Origin: Patiria pectinifera
Lineage: Eukaryota; Echinodermata; Asteroidea; Valvatida; Asterinidae
Direction of reading: 5' to 3'
Length of the DNA stretch: 64,000 bases
Assembly (NCBI GenBank): GCA_029964075.1
Contig: CM057130.1
Span: 5,890,001 to 5,954,000, forward strand
In this document: piece by piece, positions 12,401-20,454 of the stretch
Layout: each line of letters starts with the position of its first letter
Numbering within the stretch: position 1 is the first letter of the stretch
The notes under the pieces: generated by a model
What the model saw: only the letters and a program-made list of their open reading frames with translations
Told to the model about the DNA's origin: nothing
Databases searched by the model: none
Position numbers and translations under genes: made by a program

Positions 12401-13364
12401 AAGTTTTAAAGGATCGTTTGAACCCTCGGTATCTGGTATCATAAGCATTTTCTAATTCGTGAGTTTTGTCCTTCAAAACTTTGACAGGTTTTGATTTTTC
12501 TAGTTATTTAGCCTTGTCAGATCGCTTCGTTTGAAATCCTCATTCAAAATGTTGACATCATTCAATTATTCAAACAGGAGATGCCCCTTTTTAGTTTATA
12601 TACATACACTTTAAAAAATATTTTCGATGAGGTGCAGGGGTGAGTCAAGTAGGTGCTCTGCTTTTGTGCACACGGCCGATTCTAGTCTGTAACAATTGGG
12701 GACAAATGTGCATGTACTGACATTCTAGTACCACTTTAGTATAAAAGAACACTTCTATTTACACATATATGGTTTCCCGGCTATTTTAAACGTTTATCAT
12801 TCGAATCACCGATTCTTATATTCAAATTCGTCCAGCAACATCGATTTAGTGCACTTTTAATGTTTAATTTCGTCTTTTGTTAGACAATTTCAAATTCAGT
12901 TCAAGCAAATTTAAATAATGAGCACACGTTTTGTCCCGGAGTATTCGATTTCGTTTCGTCTACGCCAAACCGTGTTATTCGGAAATCAAGTTCGTCTAAT
13001 TGATTTATATAAGCTCGATCTCTGAATGCTGCCATTCAGCAACAGCTTAGACGTATTTGATCTGTAACGACTAATATTCTTGACCCGGTTACTAAAGAGG
13101 GTGACCAAACTTTAAAATTGGATGGTAAATGATTATTGGTTTTGTTAAAAGCATGTTAAATTATTCTCGGACGAAATTAAATGTTAGAGTTGGTGAATAA
13201 GTTTGAATGATTTTTTTAAATAGCCGGGATAAACCTATGTTAACATTCACAGTATCATTAATGACACATCTATTTTTGTTGTTTCAGAAGTGACAGTGGC
13301 AACGACCACGACAGCCACAGCAGGGAACACGACCACGACCCAACCAGCTGGCCCGGTCCAGTGA
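227..13364 (+). CDS. Secreted/extracellular sushi-HYR modular protein, C-terminal eight exons (partial)
   Basis: Gene-level entry joining exons 227-421, 1032-1256, 10529-10662, 11189-11291, 11391-11579, 11719-11802, 12173-12352 and 13288-13364, about 394 codons. Modules in order: sushi/CCP, HYR, HYR, a second sushi-like cysteine module, a short Cys-containing linker, an ephrin-receptor-like (GCC2/GCC3) cysteine module, and a Thr-rich tail ending in TGA. All junctions keep frame; the introns are phase 1 except one phase-0 intron inside the second HYR, which is typical of shuffled extracellular modules. The 5' end lies upstream of the window, so no signal peptide can be judged. Sushi plus HYR combinations occur in SVEP1-like, hyalin-like and other adhesion or matrix proteins; the exact orthologue is not recognised. 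Intron 2 is enlarged by nested mobile elements. The domain calls are secure; the function (adhesion or matrix binding outside the cell) is inferred from the family. Confidence 0.85.
422..1031 (+). other. Intron between sushi and first HYR exon
   Basis: 610 bp, AT-rich. Around 815-955 it holds several AAGTCAT/CAAGTC-type words in both orientations, resembling the subterminal repeats of the hAT-like element at 37794-38660; this may be an old remnant but no boundaries are visible. Nothing else was recognised. Confidence 0.4.
1032..1256 (+). CDS. Exon: first HYR (hyalin repeat) domain
   Basis: 225 bp, phase 1 to phase 1, acceptor ACCATAG before 1032 and donor GTATGA at 1257. It opens with EVTCPRDVSVVLEPGE and closes with an ATCSFTVNV strand, the usual start and end signatures of HYR domains, an immunoglobulin-like extracellular fold. 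The donor is only 24 nt from the TTAA target site of a large mobile element. Confidence 0.85.
1285..1344 (+). repeat. Left terminal inverted repeat of the TTAA element
   Basis: Pairs with the reverse complement of 9975-10035. The inner part contains its own small palindrome (CGCTCCATT ... AATGGAGCG), and related CTCCATT words recur to about 1425, so the end could fold into a hairpin. Confidence 0.75.
1853..2149 (-). CDS. Unrecognised 98-residue reading frame inside the TTAA element
   Basis: An open frame from ATG at 2149 to a stop at 1853, basic at the N-terminus, with a central run of Phe and Lys from a T-rich stretch that looks like an intron end (TTTTTTTTTAG). The C-terminal 35 residues (aromatic and acidic, near DTMEKTYTFLQDDEF) look protein-like, but I do not recognise the family. 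It may be a remnant exon of a transposase or a captured host fragment, or chance. Confidence 0.2.
   Translation of the reverse strand: MSRRRSKLAGSLQSDFVDGITNATRDYNYSSLDKEERAKTTQNCKIKILVFFFSKTTTSAPGRIYIARTCDFPRLFLDTMEKTYTFLQDDEFLPIKNF
2759..2763. repeat. Target-site duplication CCCAG, left copy
   Basis: The five bases immediately before the left LTR equal the five bases after the right LTR (9823-9827). Five-base duplications are normal for BEL/Pao integration, so these two sites mark one insertion event. Confidence 0.85.
2764..3363 (-). repeat. 3' LTR of the BEL element
   Basis: Begins TGTGACGGGG and ends TTAACA on the plus strand (TG...CA termini). By eye it equals 9223-9822 except for A at 2821 versus G at 9280. 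In the element's own orientation this is the downstream LTR. Confidence 0.95.
3364..3375 (-). promoter_or_regulatory. Candidate polypurine tract next to the 3' LTR
   Basis: On the minus strand this reads AAGGGGTCGGAA directly before the LTR start TGTTAAG. A purine-rich stretch here is where plus-strand DNA synthesis of an LTR element is primed. The call is by position and composition only. Confidence 0.5.
3621..6080 (-). CDS. BEL pol, downstream part: A17/RNase H-like region, integrase, C-terminal domain
   Basis: 819 residues from the first Met after the TAG; the frame is the same as the upstream ORF, so both are parts of one original polyprotein. Residues 1-260 match the Peptidase_A17/connection region of BEL pol, with GLDLNHEALPTERALG at the start. 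About 450-500 is an H2C2 zinc-binding segment (HYHLESGHSG ... CFECRRR). The integrase core follows: SDNGSNF near 585 and WERQ near 636 hold the second Asp and the Glu, but the first catalytic position near 526 reads VNCFGPF, with Asn where the family has Asp. A DUF5641-like, Trp-rich end runs from about 715. As an isolated ORF it has no obvious way to be translated. Confidence 0.85.
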   Translation of the reverse strand: MGIRGLDLNHEALPTERALGMQWDVETDCFGYKVSQKEKPLTRRGLLSIVSSIYDPHGFVSPFTLLAKRIVQDLSRKKLGWDEALPSRHREEWQRWKQDLGKLEQLRINRCIKPYGYKDGVSYQLHHFSDASEAAYGAVTYLRMVNSAGLSHTCLLLSKSHLAPLKKVTIPRLELTAATLSVRLDAMIKKELDLPLEESVFWTDSTIVLRYINNEEKRFHTFVANRVAVIRNQSSSHQWRHVESGLNPADIVTRGQMADELLANQKWLIGPEFLRQDGHLWPSLPISTTLNDNDPEVKPEKEIVTVYATERKDSANPTDRLIARHSSWYELKRSVAWIMRVPDSLLRRIRKQPAVQDMKTLTTNDLARAEASIIRYIQAQSFQEEFSHLKKGEDKVQKLKAEMKKKGQLYKLDPILTDDGIIRVGGRLRNAPGNMSNHPPILPKGNHVVSLIMKHYHLESGHSGREYVLSLIRQRFWIIKARSMLRRVLSNCFECRRRSAVPVQQKMADLPSDRVTPGRPPFSFVGVNCFGPFLVKQGRNQIKRYGCIFTCLTSRAVHIEVLHTLDTDSFINGMQRFICRRGQPIELRSDNGSNFIGAERELKEAWKGLSQEKVDKCLLKKGIQWKFNPPTASHMGGVWERQIRSTRRLLSSLLTEQVVSDETLSTVMCLVECIINNRPITTVSDDINDLEPLTPNHLLLLRGAPHSLGEFDKKEMYTRRRWKQAQYLADVFWRRWIREYLPTLQKRQKWLEPKGNIMVGDLVLIVDNDLPRNKWLLGRVLETYPGKDQLVRVVKVKTKSSILTRPVQKLCLLESVDKE
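6105..9245 (-). CDS. BEL gag, protease and reverse transcriptase, upstream part
   Basis: 1046 residues. A charged coiled-coil-like segment at about 75-130 is followed by a DUF1759 gag domain from about 237 (LPTFDGNPLQYW), two cysteine zinc-knuckle segments near 455-520 (CYNCLRPGH), a DUF1758-type aspartic protease with LLDNGSTSSF near 587, and reverse transcriptase with LADIRAMFHQV and FYVDDCLVS near 1002. It ends at TAG 6105-6107, just past the palm, where the family normally continues into the connection region. The first Met (9245) lies inside the LTR; starts at MYADN or MSVV, just inside the element, are more plausible. The two catalytic regions of the reverse transcriptase look intact. 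Confidence 0.9.
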   Translation of the reverse strand: MIPDTPSHEFNDWDLRRYMYADNMSVVSSGEHSVKHHDGDSTCGDGERQGELVRPEDSASQLSSRTSTTKSSLGRTRKRLVAKMAALEAEAASLREMQAIELEELKLRQRKQELAIKTKMDMAKVEEIVYAIDEDCLHMTPPNSTPSPALSDKQESSKDSIPEAGDEQTPQKETGYSPVDSPSNTTPKNEEPSVDKPKTTPTDDDNPEKKASLLELVKRGQQQQRCLLATMQLPRAELPTFDGNPLQYWTFLRAFENSVDNADIDDSAKLIRLLKYCTGKARKIIECCAIMQPDVGYQRAKALLKERFGSDYVIAEAWVNKVTKGAPLASHDKVGLREYADDLKVCKETLDTMGYTQEIGTQGVMVKLVEKLPSYLRNRWIKHVRGFRKSDKSPMIVNLVEFVEDAAQEANDPVYGNLHVSAYKPQKPEMRPKVTRPDKSSYALVTNSKMYEHVTCVMCKGNHTLFGCSEFKGKTPEERFNFAKAERLCYNCLRPGHVSSACSLHRVCSVTGCGKRHTKFLHPLKQTPSSSVGDARPAGLEATAQSSFTETDLGTSCVTGVGVYRVALPIVAVKVRAVESDCSIDTYALLDNGSTSSFCTEELASQLNIEGKRQSLTLTTMTKAKVKTETTVVSLVVNSFDQQEAVNLDKVYTRHSLPINDDNIAEPEDIKKWPHLQDISIPQVEKGKVHLLIGQDSPEALVPLEVRCGETKAPYATRTRLGWSLNGPLGMSRRAAVTSSYVAVDDTLEQQLQRFWKLDAAESLYDDDKGMSVQDKRAIALWEKTVCLKDGHYELPIPFKNNPPRLADNRMVAEQRLTSLGRRLERDCQLKSRYTQGMKELVDNGYAEVVVGDDCVADAAIWYLPHHPVLDSGKQGKMRIVFDCAAKHHGQSLNTQTISGPDLTNKLLGVLLRFRQEQVAVLADIRAMFHQVRVSPENRDVLRYFWWPDGDTSLEPAVHRMTAHPFGGTWSPSCCSFALRRTAEDNRQDFHPDTVGCVKRSFYVDDCLVSLATEAEAIRVSRELRELLSRGGFLLTKWLSNSPEVL
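9223..9822 (-). repeat. 5' LTR of the BEL element
   Basis: 600 bp, TG...CA ends, same length as 2764-3363 with one visible mismatch. In the element's orientation this LTR would carry the promoter and transcribe leftwards, antisense to the HYR gene. Confidence 0.95.
9823..9827. repeat. Target-site duplication CCCAG, right copy
   Basis: Matches 2759-2763 exactly and abuts the LTR terminus, which confirms both LTR boundaries. Confidence 0.85.
9975..10035 (-). repeat. Right terminal inverted repeat of the TTAA element
   Basis: Reverse complement of 1285-1344 with a few substitutions and one extra base. TTAA follows at 10036-10039. The unique part of the element between BEL and this repeat is 9828-9974. 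Confidence 0.75.
10237..10308 (+). repeat. tRNA-like sequence, probable SINE head or tRNA pseudogene
   Basis: The ends pair as a 7-bp acceptor-like stem (GGCTGGA with TCCAGTC) and there is a B-box-like GGTTCAAACC, but the T stem has two mismatches and no sound D or anticodon arm forms. It is therefore called a tRNA-derived repeat and not a working tRNA. Confidence 0.5.
10529..10662 (+). CDS. Exon: second HYR domain, first half
   Basis: 134 bp; acceptor ATCTTCAG, donor GTGAGT at 10663. It starts in phase 1, giving the DEEPPVFEFCP opening typical of HYR repeats, and ends in phase 0 after VGNNTLI, so this HYR is split between two exons. Confidence 0.85.
11189..11291 (+). CDS. Exon: second HYR domain, second half
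   Basis: 103 bp, phase 0 to phase 1; acceptor TCGTGTAG, donor GTAGGT at 11292. It encodes a TYTVLTDVRDAAGNSATCKF segment, the conserved closing strands of HYR. It pairs with 10529-10662. Confidence 0.85.
11391..11579 (+). CDS. Exon: second sushi-like cysteine module
   Basis: 189 bp, phase 1 to phase 1; acceptor TACAAAACAG, donor GTAAGT at 11580. It begins VECGKPNGPLNG, carries six cysteines and ends AWSPSREVPDC, close to a CCP module but with extra Cys residues (GCSDWMFGKICEPRC) that make it atypical. Confidence 0.8.
11719..11802 (+). CDS. Exon: short cysteine-containing linker
   Basis: 84 bp, phase 1 to phase 1, acceptor TTTAATAG and donor GTAAGT at 11803. 28 residues with two Cys (TTCPTGT ... 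DPVCS). A closer AG inside the exon (TTACAG) would break the frame, so the upstream acceptor was chosen. Confidence 0.75.
12173..12352 (+). CDS. Exon: ephrin-receptor-like (GCC2/GCC3) cysteine module
   Basis: 180 bp, phase 1 to phase 1; acceptor CTCAACAG, donor GTAATG at 12353. The pattern CPRGMYYS ... CLPCATGTYQ ... CVSCPAGQTT is the signature of Tyr-kinase ephrin receptor-like repeats that occur in many large extracellular invertebrate proteins beside sushi and HYR domains. Confidence 0.85.
12776..13228. mobile_element. Probable inverted-repeat element in the last intron
   Basis: The ends are inverted copies of CCCGGCTATTTAAA-like sequence (left near 12776, right near 13215-13228), with further similarity into the flanks (GGTTT / AAACC). 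TTCGTC words recur inside. No target duplication could be fixed. Confidence 0.45.
13288..13364 (+). CDS. Last coding exon: Thr-rich tail and stop
   Basis: 77 bp, acceptor GTTTCAG. It encodes EVTVATTTTATAG followed by a second Thr run and ends with TGA at 13362-13364. Thr-rich stalks of this type are usually O-glycosylated. No transmembrane segment follows, which agrees with a secreted product. Confidence 0.8.
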
Positions 13365-13510
13365 ATTGAACGAGGATGGTGTGAGCTAGCTTTCAGAGCC
13401 TCTCATCGTCATGATGGATCTTGCCAACTCTAAGAAACTCGAACATTATCATAGCTTTAAACACATTAATACGAATGCATGTGCATGTGTCCATTTTATG
13501 TTACACAGAA

Positions 13511-13533
13511 AATAAACTTCCTTTAACAATAAA
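13511..13533 (+). promoter_or_regulatory. Polyadenylation signals for the HYR gene
   Basis: Two AATAAA hexamers (13511-13516 and 13528-13533), about 150 bp after the stop codon, fit the end of a short 3' UTR. Confidence 0.5.
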
Positions 13534-15168
13534 AGTATATGAAGTTACAGGTTTACGTATGCACTTTTATGTAATAATAACGATTTTGTTAATAATAAGT
13601 ACGTTTAACCAACAGTACAACTACATGTTTCTTTTTTAAATATACCATATATGTGGATCTGATAGAGGAAGACATGCTCTATCGAGCCATTTCAATTTTG
13701 TTGATTTTTGGAATGATACATTAGTGCATAAATTGGGTCAAAGGTCACGATAACATATTAAAGGTCACATGACCTACTTTTCACAAAATTTTATTTTGAC
13801 AAAAGAGTTGATTTGAGCATGCAATTATTATTATTTTAATACCAAATTCGCATATACTCGATGAAAATTGACATGGTTTTGACATATTTCTACCAAAAGG
13901 GTGGTATTTTACTCTAAAAATGTCCGTTTTTTGTGGTTTCTTCCCTGACCACATGGTAGGTCAGATCGGGCTAAAAATTGGTGTGCATTCATTGCTCATC
14001 AGGACCTACAAGCACAGCAATTTTTATCAAAATCGGAAAACATGAGGTAAAAAAGTGCGTTGGTCTGACATGGAATATGACCCAAATGCAAGGTATTGGG
14101 ACAACTCCAAGATCTTTTTCAGGAGGCGGCAGTGGTTTACAGTATTATATGTGACCGAAAGATCCACAAAAATAGCTCCACTTATTTGTCGTTTTGAAAC
14201 CCATCCTCAGCTTGCCAGATTAAGAGTTGGCCTGTTGTTGACTTGCAATGTCGCAATCCAGGTTGCTGAGGGATAAGGAATGTTTCAGAAATGGGACAAG
14301 CCTGTTTAGGACCAGGCACTCGAACATGAACAAAAACAGTATGGGTTCCTGTCTGGACCATGTTACCTGTGGCCTCCAAAGCCTGCAGTGAACTAGTTAA
14401 TGTGGCTTCAAGAATCAAAGTGTATGCGGTGCAAGACGTGCATGCAACACCTTGAGAATTTGGGCGAGCACTTTTAAACTGTAAACTTTTGTGAGTGATG
14501 ACATTTATTCTCACAAAATGTTGTTTTACTTATACTTCCCACTGTATTTTCGGTGACTGCAGTATATATCAACGGTATTCTGTTAGAGATTTTATCTTCA
14601 GGTTGACTATTTTGTGAGTATAACTAAAATCATCTTTGTCTCTTCTGAATATAAGAGTTGTATTTCCTGACCCTGAAAATGTATGTTTTGACACCTAGAC
14701 TGTGATTTGATATGGGGTAGTAGCCGAGATATTGTAACGAAACCTATTCAGGGATCCGCCAGTTAAGTGAAAGCAATACAAAATAATTTTAGAAGGAACA
14801 AGACGTTTCAATTCTGTTAGCCACTGATAATTTTCTTGTGGCCTTTAATTCAAAAATACTTAAATTATTATTATTATTATTATTTACATCAAATTTGGCA
14901 GTATAGATTCAGTAATTATAAATAAATTAAGAATGATTGAATAACGTGAAGTACATGTCGGACAATTGTAAGGACATATAGTTTGAATGTTGGGCGAACA
15001 GCTCAACCACGCCCACCAAAAATGTGTTCTAGTTCCATTTCAAATTGGTAGTTGAACACAACAAGGCGAAAACAAGCGAAAAAAAAGAATAACTAGTTTA
15101 CTTGTACTTCCTGTGCATATTGGCCTATAAGATGGCAAATCGCCCTTTAATAAATATTTCCTAGATTA

Positions 15169-15258
15169 CTATCCAAGGGGGACAAATCAACCCCTTGCCG
15201 ATAAGCAACCAGGCTGCTATCCAAGGGGGACGAATCAACCCCTCGCCGATAAGCAACC
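15169..15258 (+). repeat. Tandem duplication, about 48-bp period
   Basis: Two near-identical copies starting CTATCCAAGGGGGAC at 15169 and 15217, each followed by CCGATAAGCAACC. Two units only. Confidence 0.7.
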
Positions 15259-16929
15259 AACCCTGCCAAAAAGCACCCACCAAAACAGGAAAGCCACATG
15301 CACAGAAAGCAAATCAGGCAAACAGTTATAATTAGAGTCTAGCAAATTTGACTATCACAATTTAATACAATCATAAGATATAATAAAATGAACGAGCACG
15401 GCTGAAATGGGGCACGGGGCACATTACTGCATGTAAAAGAAAAACTTACGTACGACACCAATAGGTTGGCAACTGAACTTCGGTTATAATTTGAGCCATC
15501 TTGGCAGGTCCAAAAGTAAAAGAAATCAGGCTCAGAGAGACATGTCTCTCCTACCACACCCAGTCCTAAATCCTCAGTGGGCAAACATGTGCTCAGGCTT
15601 TTTATACTGGCACTGCTAGCCCAGTACTTTTCCACTGAACTGGAATGCAAGGTAAGTAATCTATGCAAATAATTCGAACACTCCTGCCTTAATACAGTGA
15701 CCTGGTTTTGGAGCCCACGCTAATCCAAGAATTGTTAACTATGTCAATTGAATAGAGAGCCAGGCTAGTAGAAAAAGGAACAATTGGCTTGGCCATCTAG
15801 TGGAAGCTCTAATTTACATATGCGCCCTGGCATGTCTAGTGAATGACTTTTCAGCTGGCACAACTATCAATAGTACTTGACAACAAATTAAAGTGGTTTT
15901 CGCTACAATATCAGTAAATGCAATATTATTATCTGGTGGCCATCTTCAAAATCAAAGATGGCCACAATAGTGTACAAACTGACCATTTTACACTGTCATA
16001 AATGGAACAGTTGCATTCCTTGACCCAGAAAATGTATGGACGCCAAAATTTTAATCCTAGGTGGCCTGGGAGAATTATATTAGTGGATATAAGTTTTCAA
16101 TGGCGGCCATCTTTAAAATCCAAGATGGGTGCACATCGGTAAATCGATCCGCCAAGCTCATAAATAAAAGTTATACCCTTAAAATATTCTATATTAGAGA
16201 GTTCTGAGTGCCGTAAAATTGGGGAATTGAAGAGATATGGTAATGAACCTCTGGCCCGGACTTGGGGCTTCCAATTCTGAGCGTTTTGGATGCTATATTG
16301 GGCTCGAAAGTGGCGCTATTTTGCCATGCTGTGGAGGGATCGTTTTTCAAAATGGCTACATTTCCGCTTTGGGGAAAATGGGGGTCGTCTTCTTTGCGTG
16401 AAAATATCTCGAAAAGTCAATGGTCAACCTACCTAAAATTGAAAAGAAAATGAAAGATGACACATTGATCATCATTTTTCTGTGCAGCTTGGAATACCTG
16501 TGAGAGTTTTGAGTATTTTTAGAATAATTTTGAAGTATGGGCATTTAGCACTAGTGTCTATGGGAGTTTATTTGCAGTTATGCATCCAGATGGCCACCGC
16601 AATGTATGTGGACAAATAAACCATTTGGCACTAACCCAAATGGTTCCGAACCAGCACACTCACGGAATCTGCAGTGTCTTCAGAAATAATGATAGCATCA
16701 TTTTAATAAAGTTCTATTGATGCCAAATGTGCGTGGGTGTGGGTGTATGGGTTGTTGGCTGAGGGCATGGGAGCATTTTTATTTTGTTCGCTTGTTTTCT
16801 TTGATTTTTTTTTATTATTTAAATATTAAATTCCTTTGTGTGGGGTGGGCGTGGTTATCTTGAAAAGGGTGGGGAGGAAATGCTTCTTGGTCATTGAAGG
16901 TTTTACTTAGAAGGCTCATGTCTTTAAAG

Positions 16930-17036
16930 GATACCCCCATCCAACCCCACCCCATCCCCACCCCTAACCAACCACCCACACCGAGTACCCCCTTCAACAA
17001 TAACAACACCCCCCCCCCACAACCACCACCACCATT
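16930..17036 (+). repeat. C-rich low-complexity tract
   Basis: Long CCCC/ACC-rich run on the plus strand (G-rich on the minus strand). The overlapping Pro-rich and Gly-rich reading frames here are products of the composition. Confidence 0.7.
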
Positions 17037-17040
17037 CCAG

Positions 17041-17216
17041 TTAGGGTTACGTTTCACAAAGGTTGCCCTCCGTTAGGGTTACGATCCGTTAGGGTTGCCT
17101 CCCGTTAGGGTTACGATCCGGTAGGGTTGCCTCCCGTTAGGGTTACGATCCGTTAGGGGTGCTCTCCATTAGATTTATACCCTCCGTTAGGGTTGAAGTC
17201 GGCCTGAGCTAGGGTT
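17041..17216 (+). repeat. Telomere-like TTAGGG-containing degenerate array
   Basis: GTTAGGGTT recurs about eight to nine times, separated by ACGATCC or GCCTCCC spacers, giving a roughly 19-20-bp unit that alternates in two forms. It is not a pure TTAGGG run. Confidence 0.7.
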
Positions 17217-18411
17217 ATATTACTGTAGCCAGTTAAGTCTGAATATCATGTACATGTACATCAATAATACACTTTGGATGAGGCTATGCCCTATCCAGGC
17301 CTTATTCTGTTCACAATCCAGAAAACTGTCTCCCAAAGCTAGTTTTTGACTCTCTATCGACTTCTACGACGAACGTAAACACAAAAAAACTGTATTCAAG
17401 TCCCCCGCCCGCATGAGTACTGGAGGCCGCCATTTTGAAATATATAGGGTCAAAGTTCAGGGCCAAGAAACATGCAAGCCAACATCACTGGGGTTTCTGA
17501 AACAAAAATTTAATTATTGTCTTGTCTTTCATCTTTTCATTTCTTTTAAATTTTACTTACCGTAACCAATTACATTTTTTAAATATTCACACCCAAATAA
17601 AATCACCTGCCGAAAAGTGATAGTTCCCGAGCCTGCATGTAGCCATTTTAAGAGTGGCACCCTTCCACTTTCACAGGCAAATAGAACCCATTTTTTCGTC
17701 CGTGATTTTATCAAGCCTTCCCTCAGATGGAAGCCCCAAAACCAGGGAGTTGATCCTTGGGTATATTTAAACAATTCCACCGTTTTTAAAGCCAAACGGT
17801 CTCCGTTTTCAAAAGAAATTGTGGGGGCACTTTTTATGCTAATCAGCTGGCGTAGAAATTCTCGCTTGAATTAGGTCTGTGCACCCTATAAACAGATTGA
17901 TTTTTAGTACCTGGCACAACATGAATATTGCGTTCTTTGACCCTGAAAATATATGTTTAGACACTATAGGATTTCAATGTTAAGTGGCTGGCTTAAAGAT
18001 GCAATACATGTCGTTTTCAATGCCGGCGGCCATCTTCAAAAATAAGATACCGTATCTGGACAAACAAACCATTTGATACTATCCCAAATAGTCCAGTTGC
18101 ATTCCTTGACCAGTGGCAGCCATTTTTAAAATCCAAGATGGCCATCATATTGTTATTGGATCAGTTGGTTCCTATCAAAAATTGAAAGCTAAGGCAGTAA
18201 GGAGCATATGTATGGACATTTTGGCACTTTTGTCCAGAATGTCCACATCCATTCCGAAAGCTGGCCTAAGTTGCCTGACTAGCAGAGGTTTGAGAGTGCC
18301 ATCTCCTACGCACCATAAAACGATATAATAATAGGATTAGGCCAAGGTTGTATGCGTCCTCATTCCCAGGGTGTCGAGTAGTACGCGCCCACTGCTCTCT
18401 CTGGTATTATA

Positions 18412-18453
18412 CATTTGCATATCCATTTTTTTTTTTGGATGCGTATGCAAATG
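18412..18453. repeat. Short hairpin with two inverted octamer-like words
   Basis: CATTTGCATATCCA and its near reverse complement TGGATGCGTATGCAAATG are separated by a T run. Both arms hold an ATTTGCAT/ATGCAAAT octamer. Chance, a small foldback element or a regulatory site cannot be told apart. Confidence 0.35.
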
Positions 18454-19079
18454 AGGAATAGTCTGGCGCCTGCCTAGGTGTTACATTAGCGTTACTTTGT
18501 TTTTGTATGTGGTGTCAGGGGTACAGAATCAATTCGTCGCGGCGGGAGACACGAAAAAAACAATTTTGTTCAAAGTTAAAATGTTACAATCTCATCCAGC
18601 CAATATGCATAAGTATCACATTTCAAAAGTTATTTTTGAGAAACCGCGCACGTAGTAATTACAATGAACATAAAAAGACGTATAATACACGTTGGAAACA
18701 TCAACACGTACTACTACAGGATACTGGAAGCACGTTCCCATCCCGGGGCTCACTATTGGAAGCAGGGTTGAAAATAAAGTAAGCGCTGGGGACGAGGTTG
18801 GGTTGTATGTCGTCTGGTTCCCTGACCTGACCCCATTGTCCTTTGGACTTCAAAGGGGGGGGGGGCGGGAAACAGTCTAGGTTGTATGCAAAATGTTCAA
18901 TTATATATTTTTCTACGGCTATTTCCATCGCGGTGGACGTTGAGGGCGACTGATTCTACATCAGTCGCGATTCTGCCGGCCCCGCGATCGGGCGCTTTGG
19001 CTATCGGGCTGTCCGATTATGGCCAAATATCTCTCCCCGAGAAGACTCCGACAAGCGTCTTCGCTTTGCAAGGAAGCAT

Positions 19080-19295
19080 TTGGGATTGGGGTCACCACCA
19101 GTAGATAGTCAGGCTCGGGCCCGCGACTCTACGCATGGGCTAGAGGCAGGCCGCCTTTTCGTCCCAGTAAGGCGGGGTTTTATTAGGCAGTATCGGGGAT
19201 TTGGTTCCAGAGGGGGGCCCCCTTTTGGTACTTCGACGTGCTATCGATGTCAAAAAAAGAGTCTTTTCGCACGCGAGTGTAAGGAGATTATGTAG
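19080..19295 (+). pseudogene. Gag-like fragment with degenerate zinc knuckle
   Basis: A 71-codon frame ends in Arg/Gly-rich sequence followed by CYRCQKKSLFAREC and a stop. The spacing is that of a CCHC zinc knuckle, but the His position is Leu and the usual Gly before it is Ser. It probably belongs to the same retroelement as the reverse transcriptase fragment at 20006-20454. Confidence 0.45.
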
Positions 19296-20005
19296 CGGTG
19301 TTGATTAAAGGGATTAAATAGAGGGGCCATTAAGGCAGGTTTGTGGTCAAATAAATAAATTGAAAATATAATGCCTTATTGCGAGGGTTTTCAAAATTAA
19401 GACCGTCTGGTCTTGGCACAAGTAGGCGTGTTTATTTGAATGTAGGAAAGGTACTTATTATTATTTTGTACTTGATTATAATCTTAAGTTATATCTCATG
19501 ATTTAGATCTCAGGATGGATTTTGTACGGTGTTAAAAGATAAGGCATAAAATAGAATAAACAAAATCGGAAGAAATCAAGCAAAATAAAATAATGTGAGA
19601 AGGAACGAAAACAAAAAGAGAAAGTGAAGGAAACAATTGAAGTAATTTGAGAAAATGTTATTACAATGCAATAAACACCGAAAAAGAAGCGGATTGTGAT
19701 AGAAAGAAGAAGTGTGTAGAGATGTTGTTTCTGTTAGATACATTTAATCATTATCGGTTGAGGCACGATAAATACGGTCACTTTCACGTACAAAAAGGCA
19801 GTAAACGGGTGGAATGTCTCAAAGAAGCATTCAGGATGATTCTTTGCTTTGGTATATCTGTATCTTCTTCTCATACAGGAATATTGCCGGTATCTGCAGA
19901 TATTAAAGGGTCATGCTTGGGAAAGCTCACTGCAGACGAAGTTTGACCCAGTAGCTGCTTATGTTAACAGGCGGGAGCGGGGTGTGGTCTCATGGGTTGA
20001 CATAG

Positions 20006-20454
20006 TTGGGAATCCCGCCAGTCCCCGGGAGTGCTCCATGCCCGTCGGAAGTGTTAGCTGGGGCCTGTTTGCCAAATTTTGAATTACTTCGTTTTCGGGA
20101 TCCAGATAGTTTTGTTGCGGGTGGTTTGCACGAAAATCCGGAGTTTTGGGAGAGCGTTTTACAGGAATGCTCAGAGGATGGTCGTATGGTTAAGAACTGG
20201 CTGCACAAGGGAGTGGACTTATATGACTTCTTTCAGCCCTTTAAAGGGTTGTACCGTGGAAGGGTCTTTGATTCAATTGTTCCTCCGCCAATGTATTTTG
20301 CTAATGCGCCCGTGTGTAAAGAGTTTGTCCCCTTCATTAATGAGACCATATTGAAGCGTATCAAGGAGGGATCAGTGAAGTTGTTGGGTCCAGTACATGA
20401 GGTCGCTCCTCCAAGATGCGTTAATGCCCTGTCCGTAGAGCCAAAAAACCAAGA
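20006..20454 (+). pseudogene. Retroelement pol fragment (DIRS-like reverse transcriptase N-terminus), cut by the gap
   Basis: About 149 residues up to the gap. GVDLYDFFQPFKGLYRGR and the segment ending VNALSVEPKN resemble the region just before the reverse transcriptase palm in tyrosine-recombinase (DIRS-type) elements of marine invertebrates. The upstream part of the frame is probably shifted: another frame (KFDPVAAYVNRRERG) is open from about 19940 to 20080. The 3' side is lost in the N run. Family assignment is from memory of motif style and is uncertain. Confidence 0.5.

Larger units (their letters stand above)
13534..17040. other. Intergenic repeat-rich stretch
   Basis: No exon recognised. 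A motif like CCTTGACCCTGAAAATGTATG (given here in parts: CCTTGACC then GAAAATGTATG) recurs near 14665 and 16012, and again outside this stretch near 17928 and 18090. GGCCATCTT-AAA-TCCAAGATGG inverted words recur near 15938, 16103 and 18118. An ATT microsatellite lies at about 14865-14883. These look like dispersed, diverged copies of one or two old repeats. Confidence 0.4.

Noticed and set aside
16815..17076. Gly-rich (minus) and Pro-rich (plus) small proteins
   Set aside because: Products of the C-rich tract at 16930-17036 with no other support.
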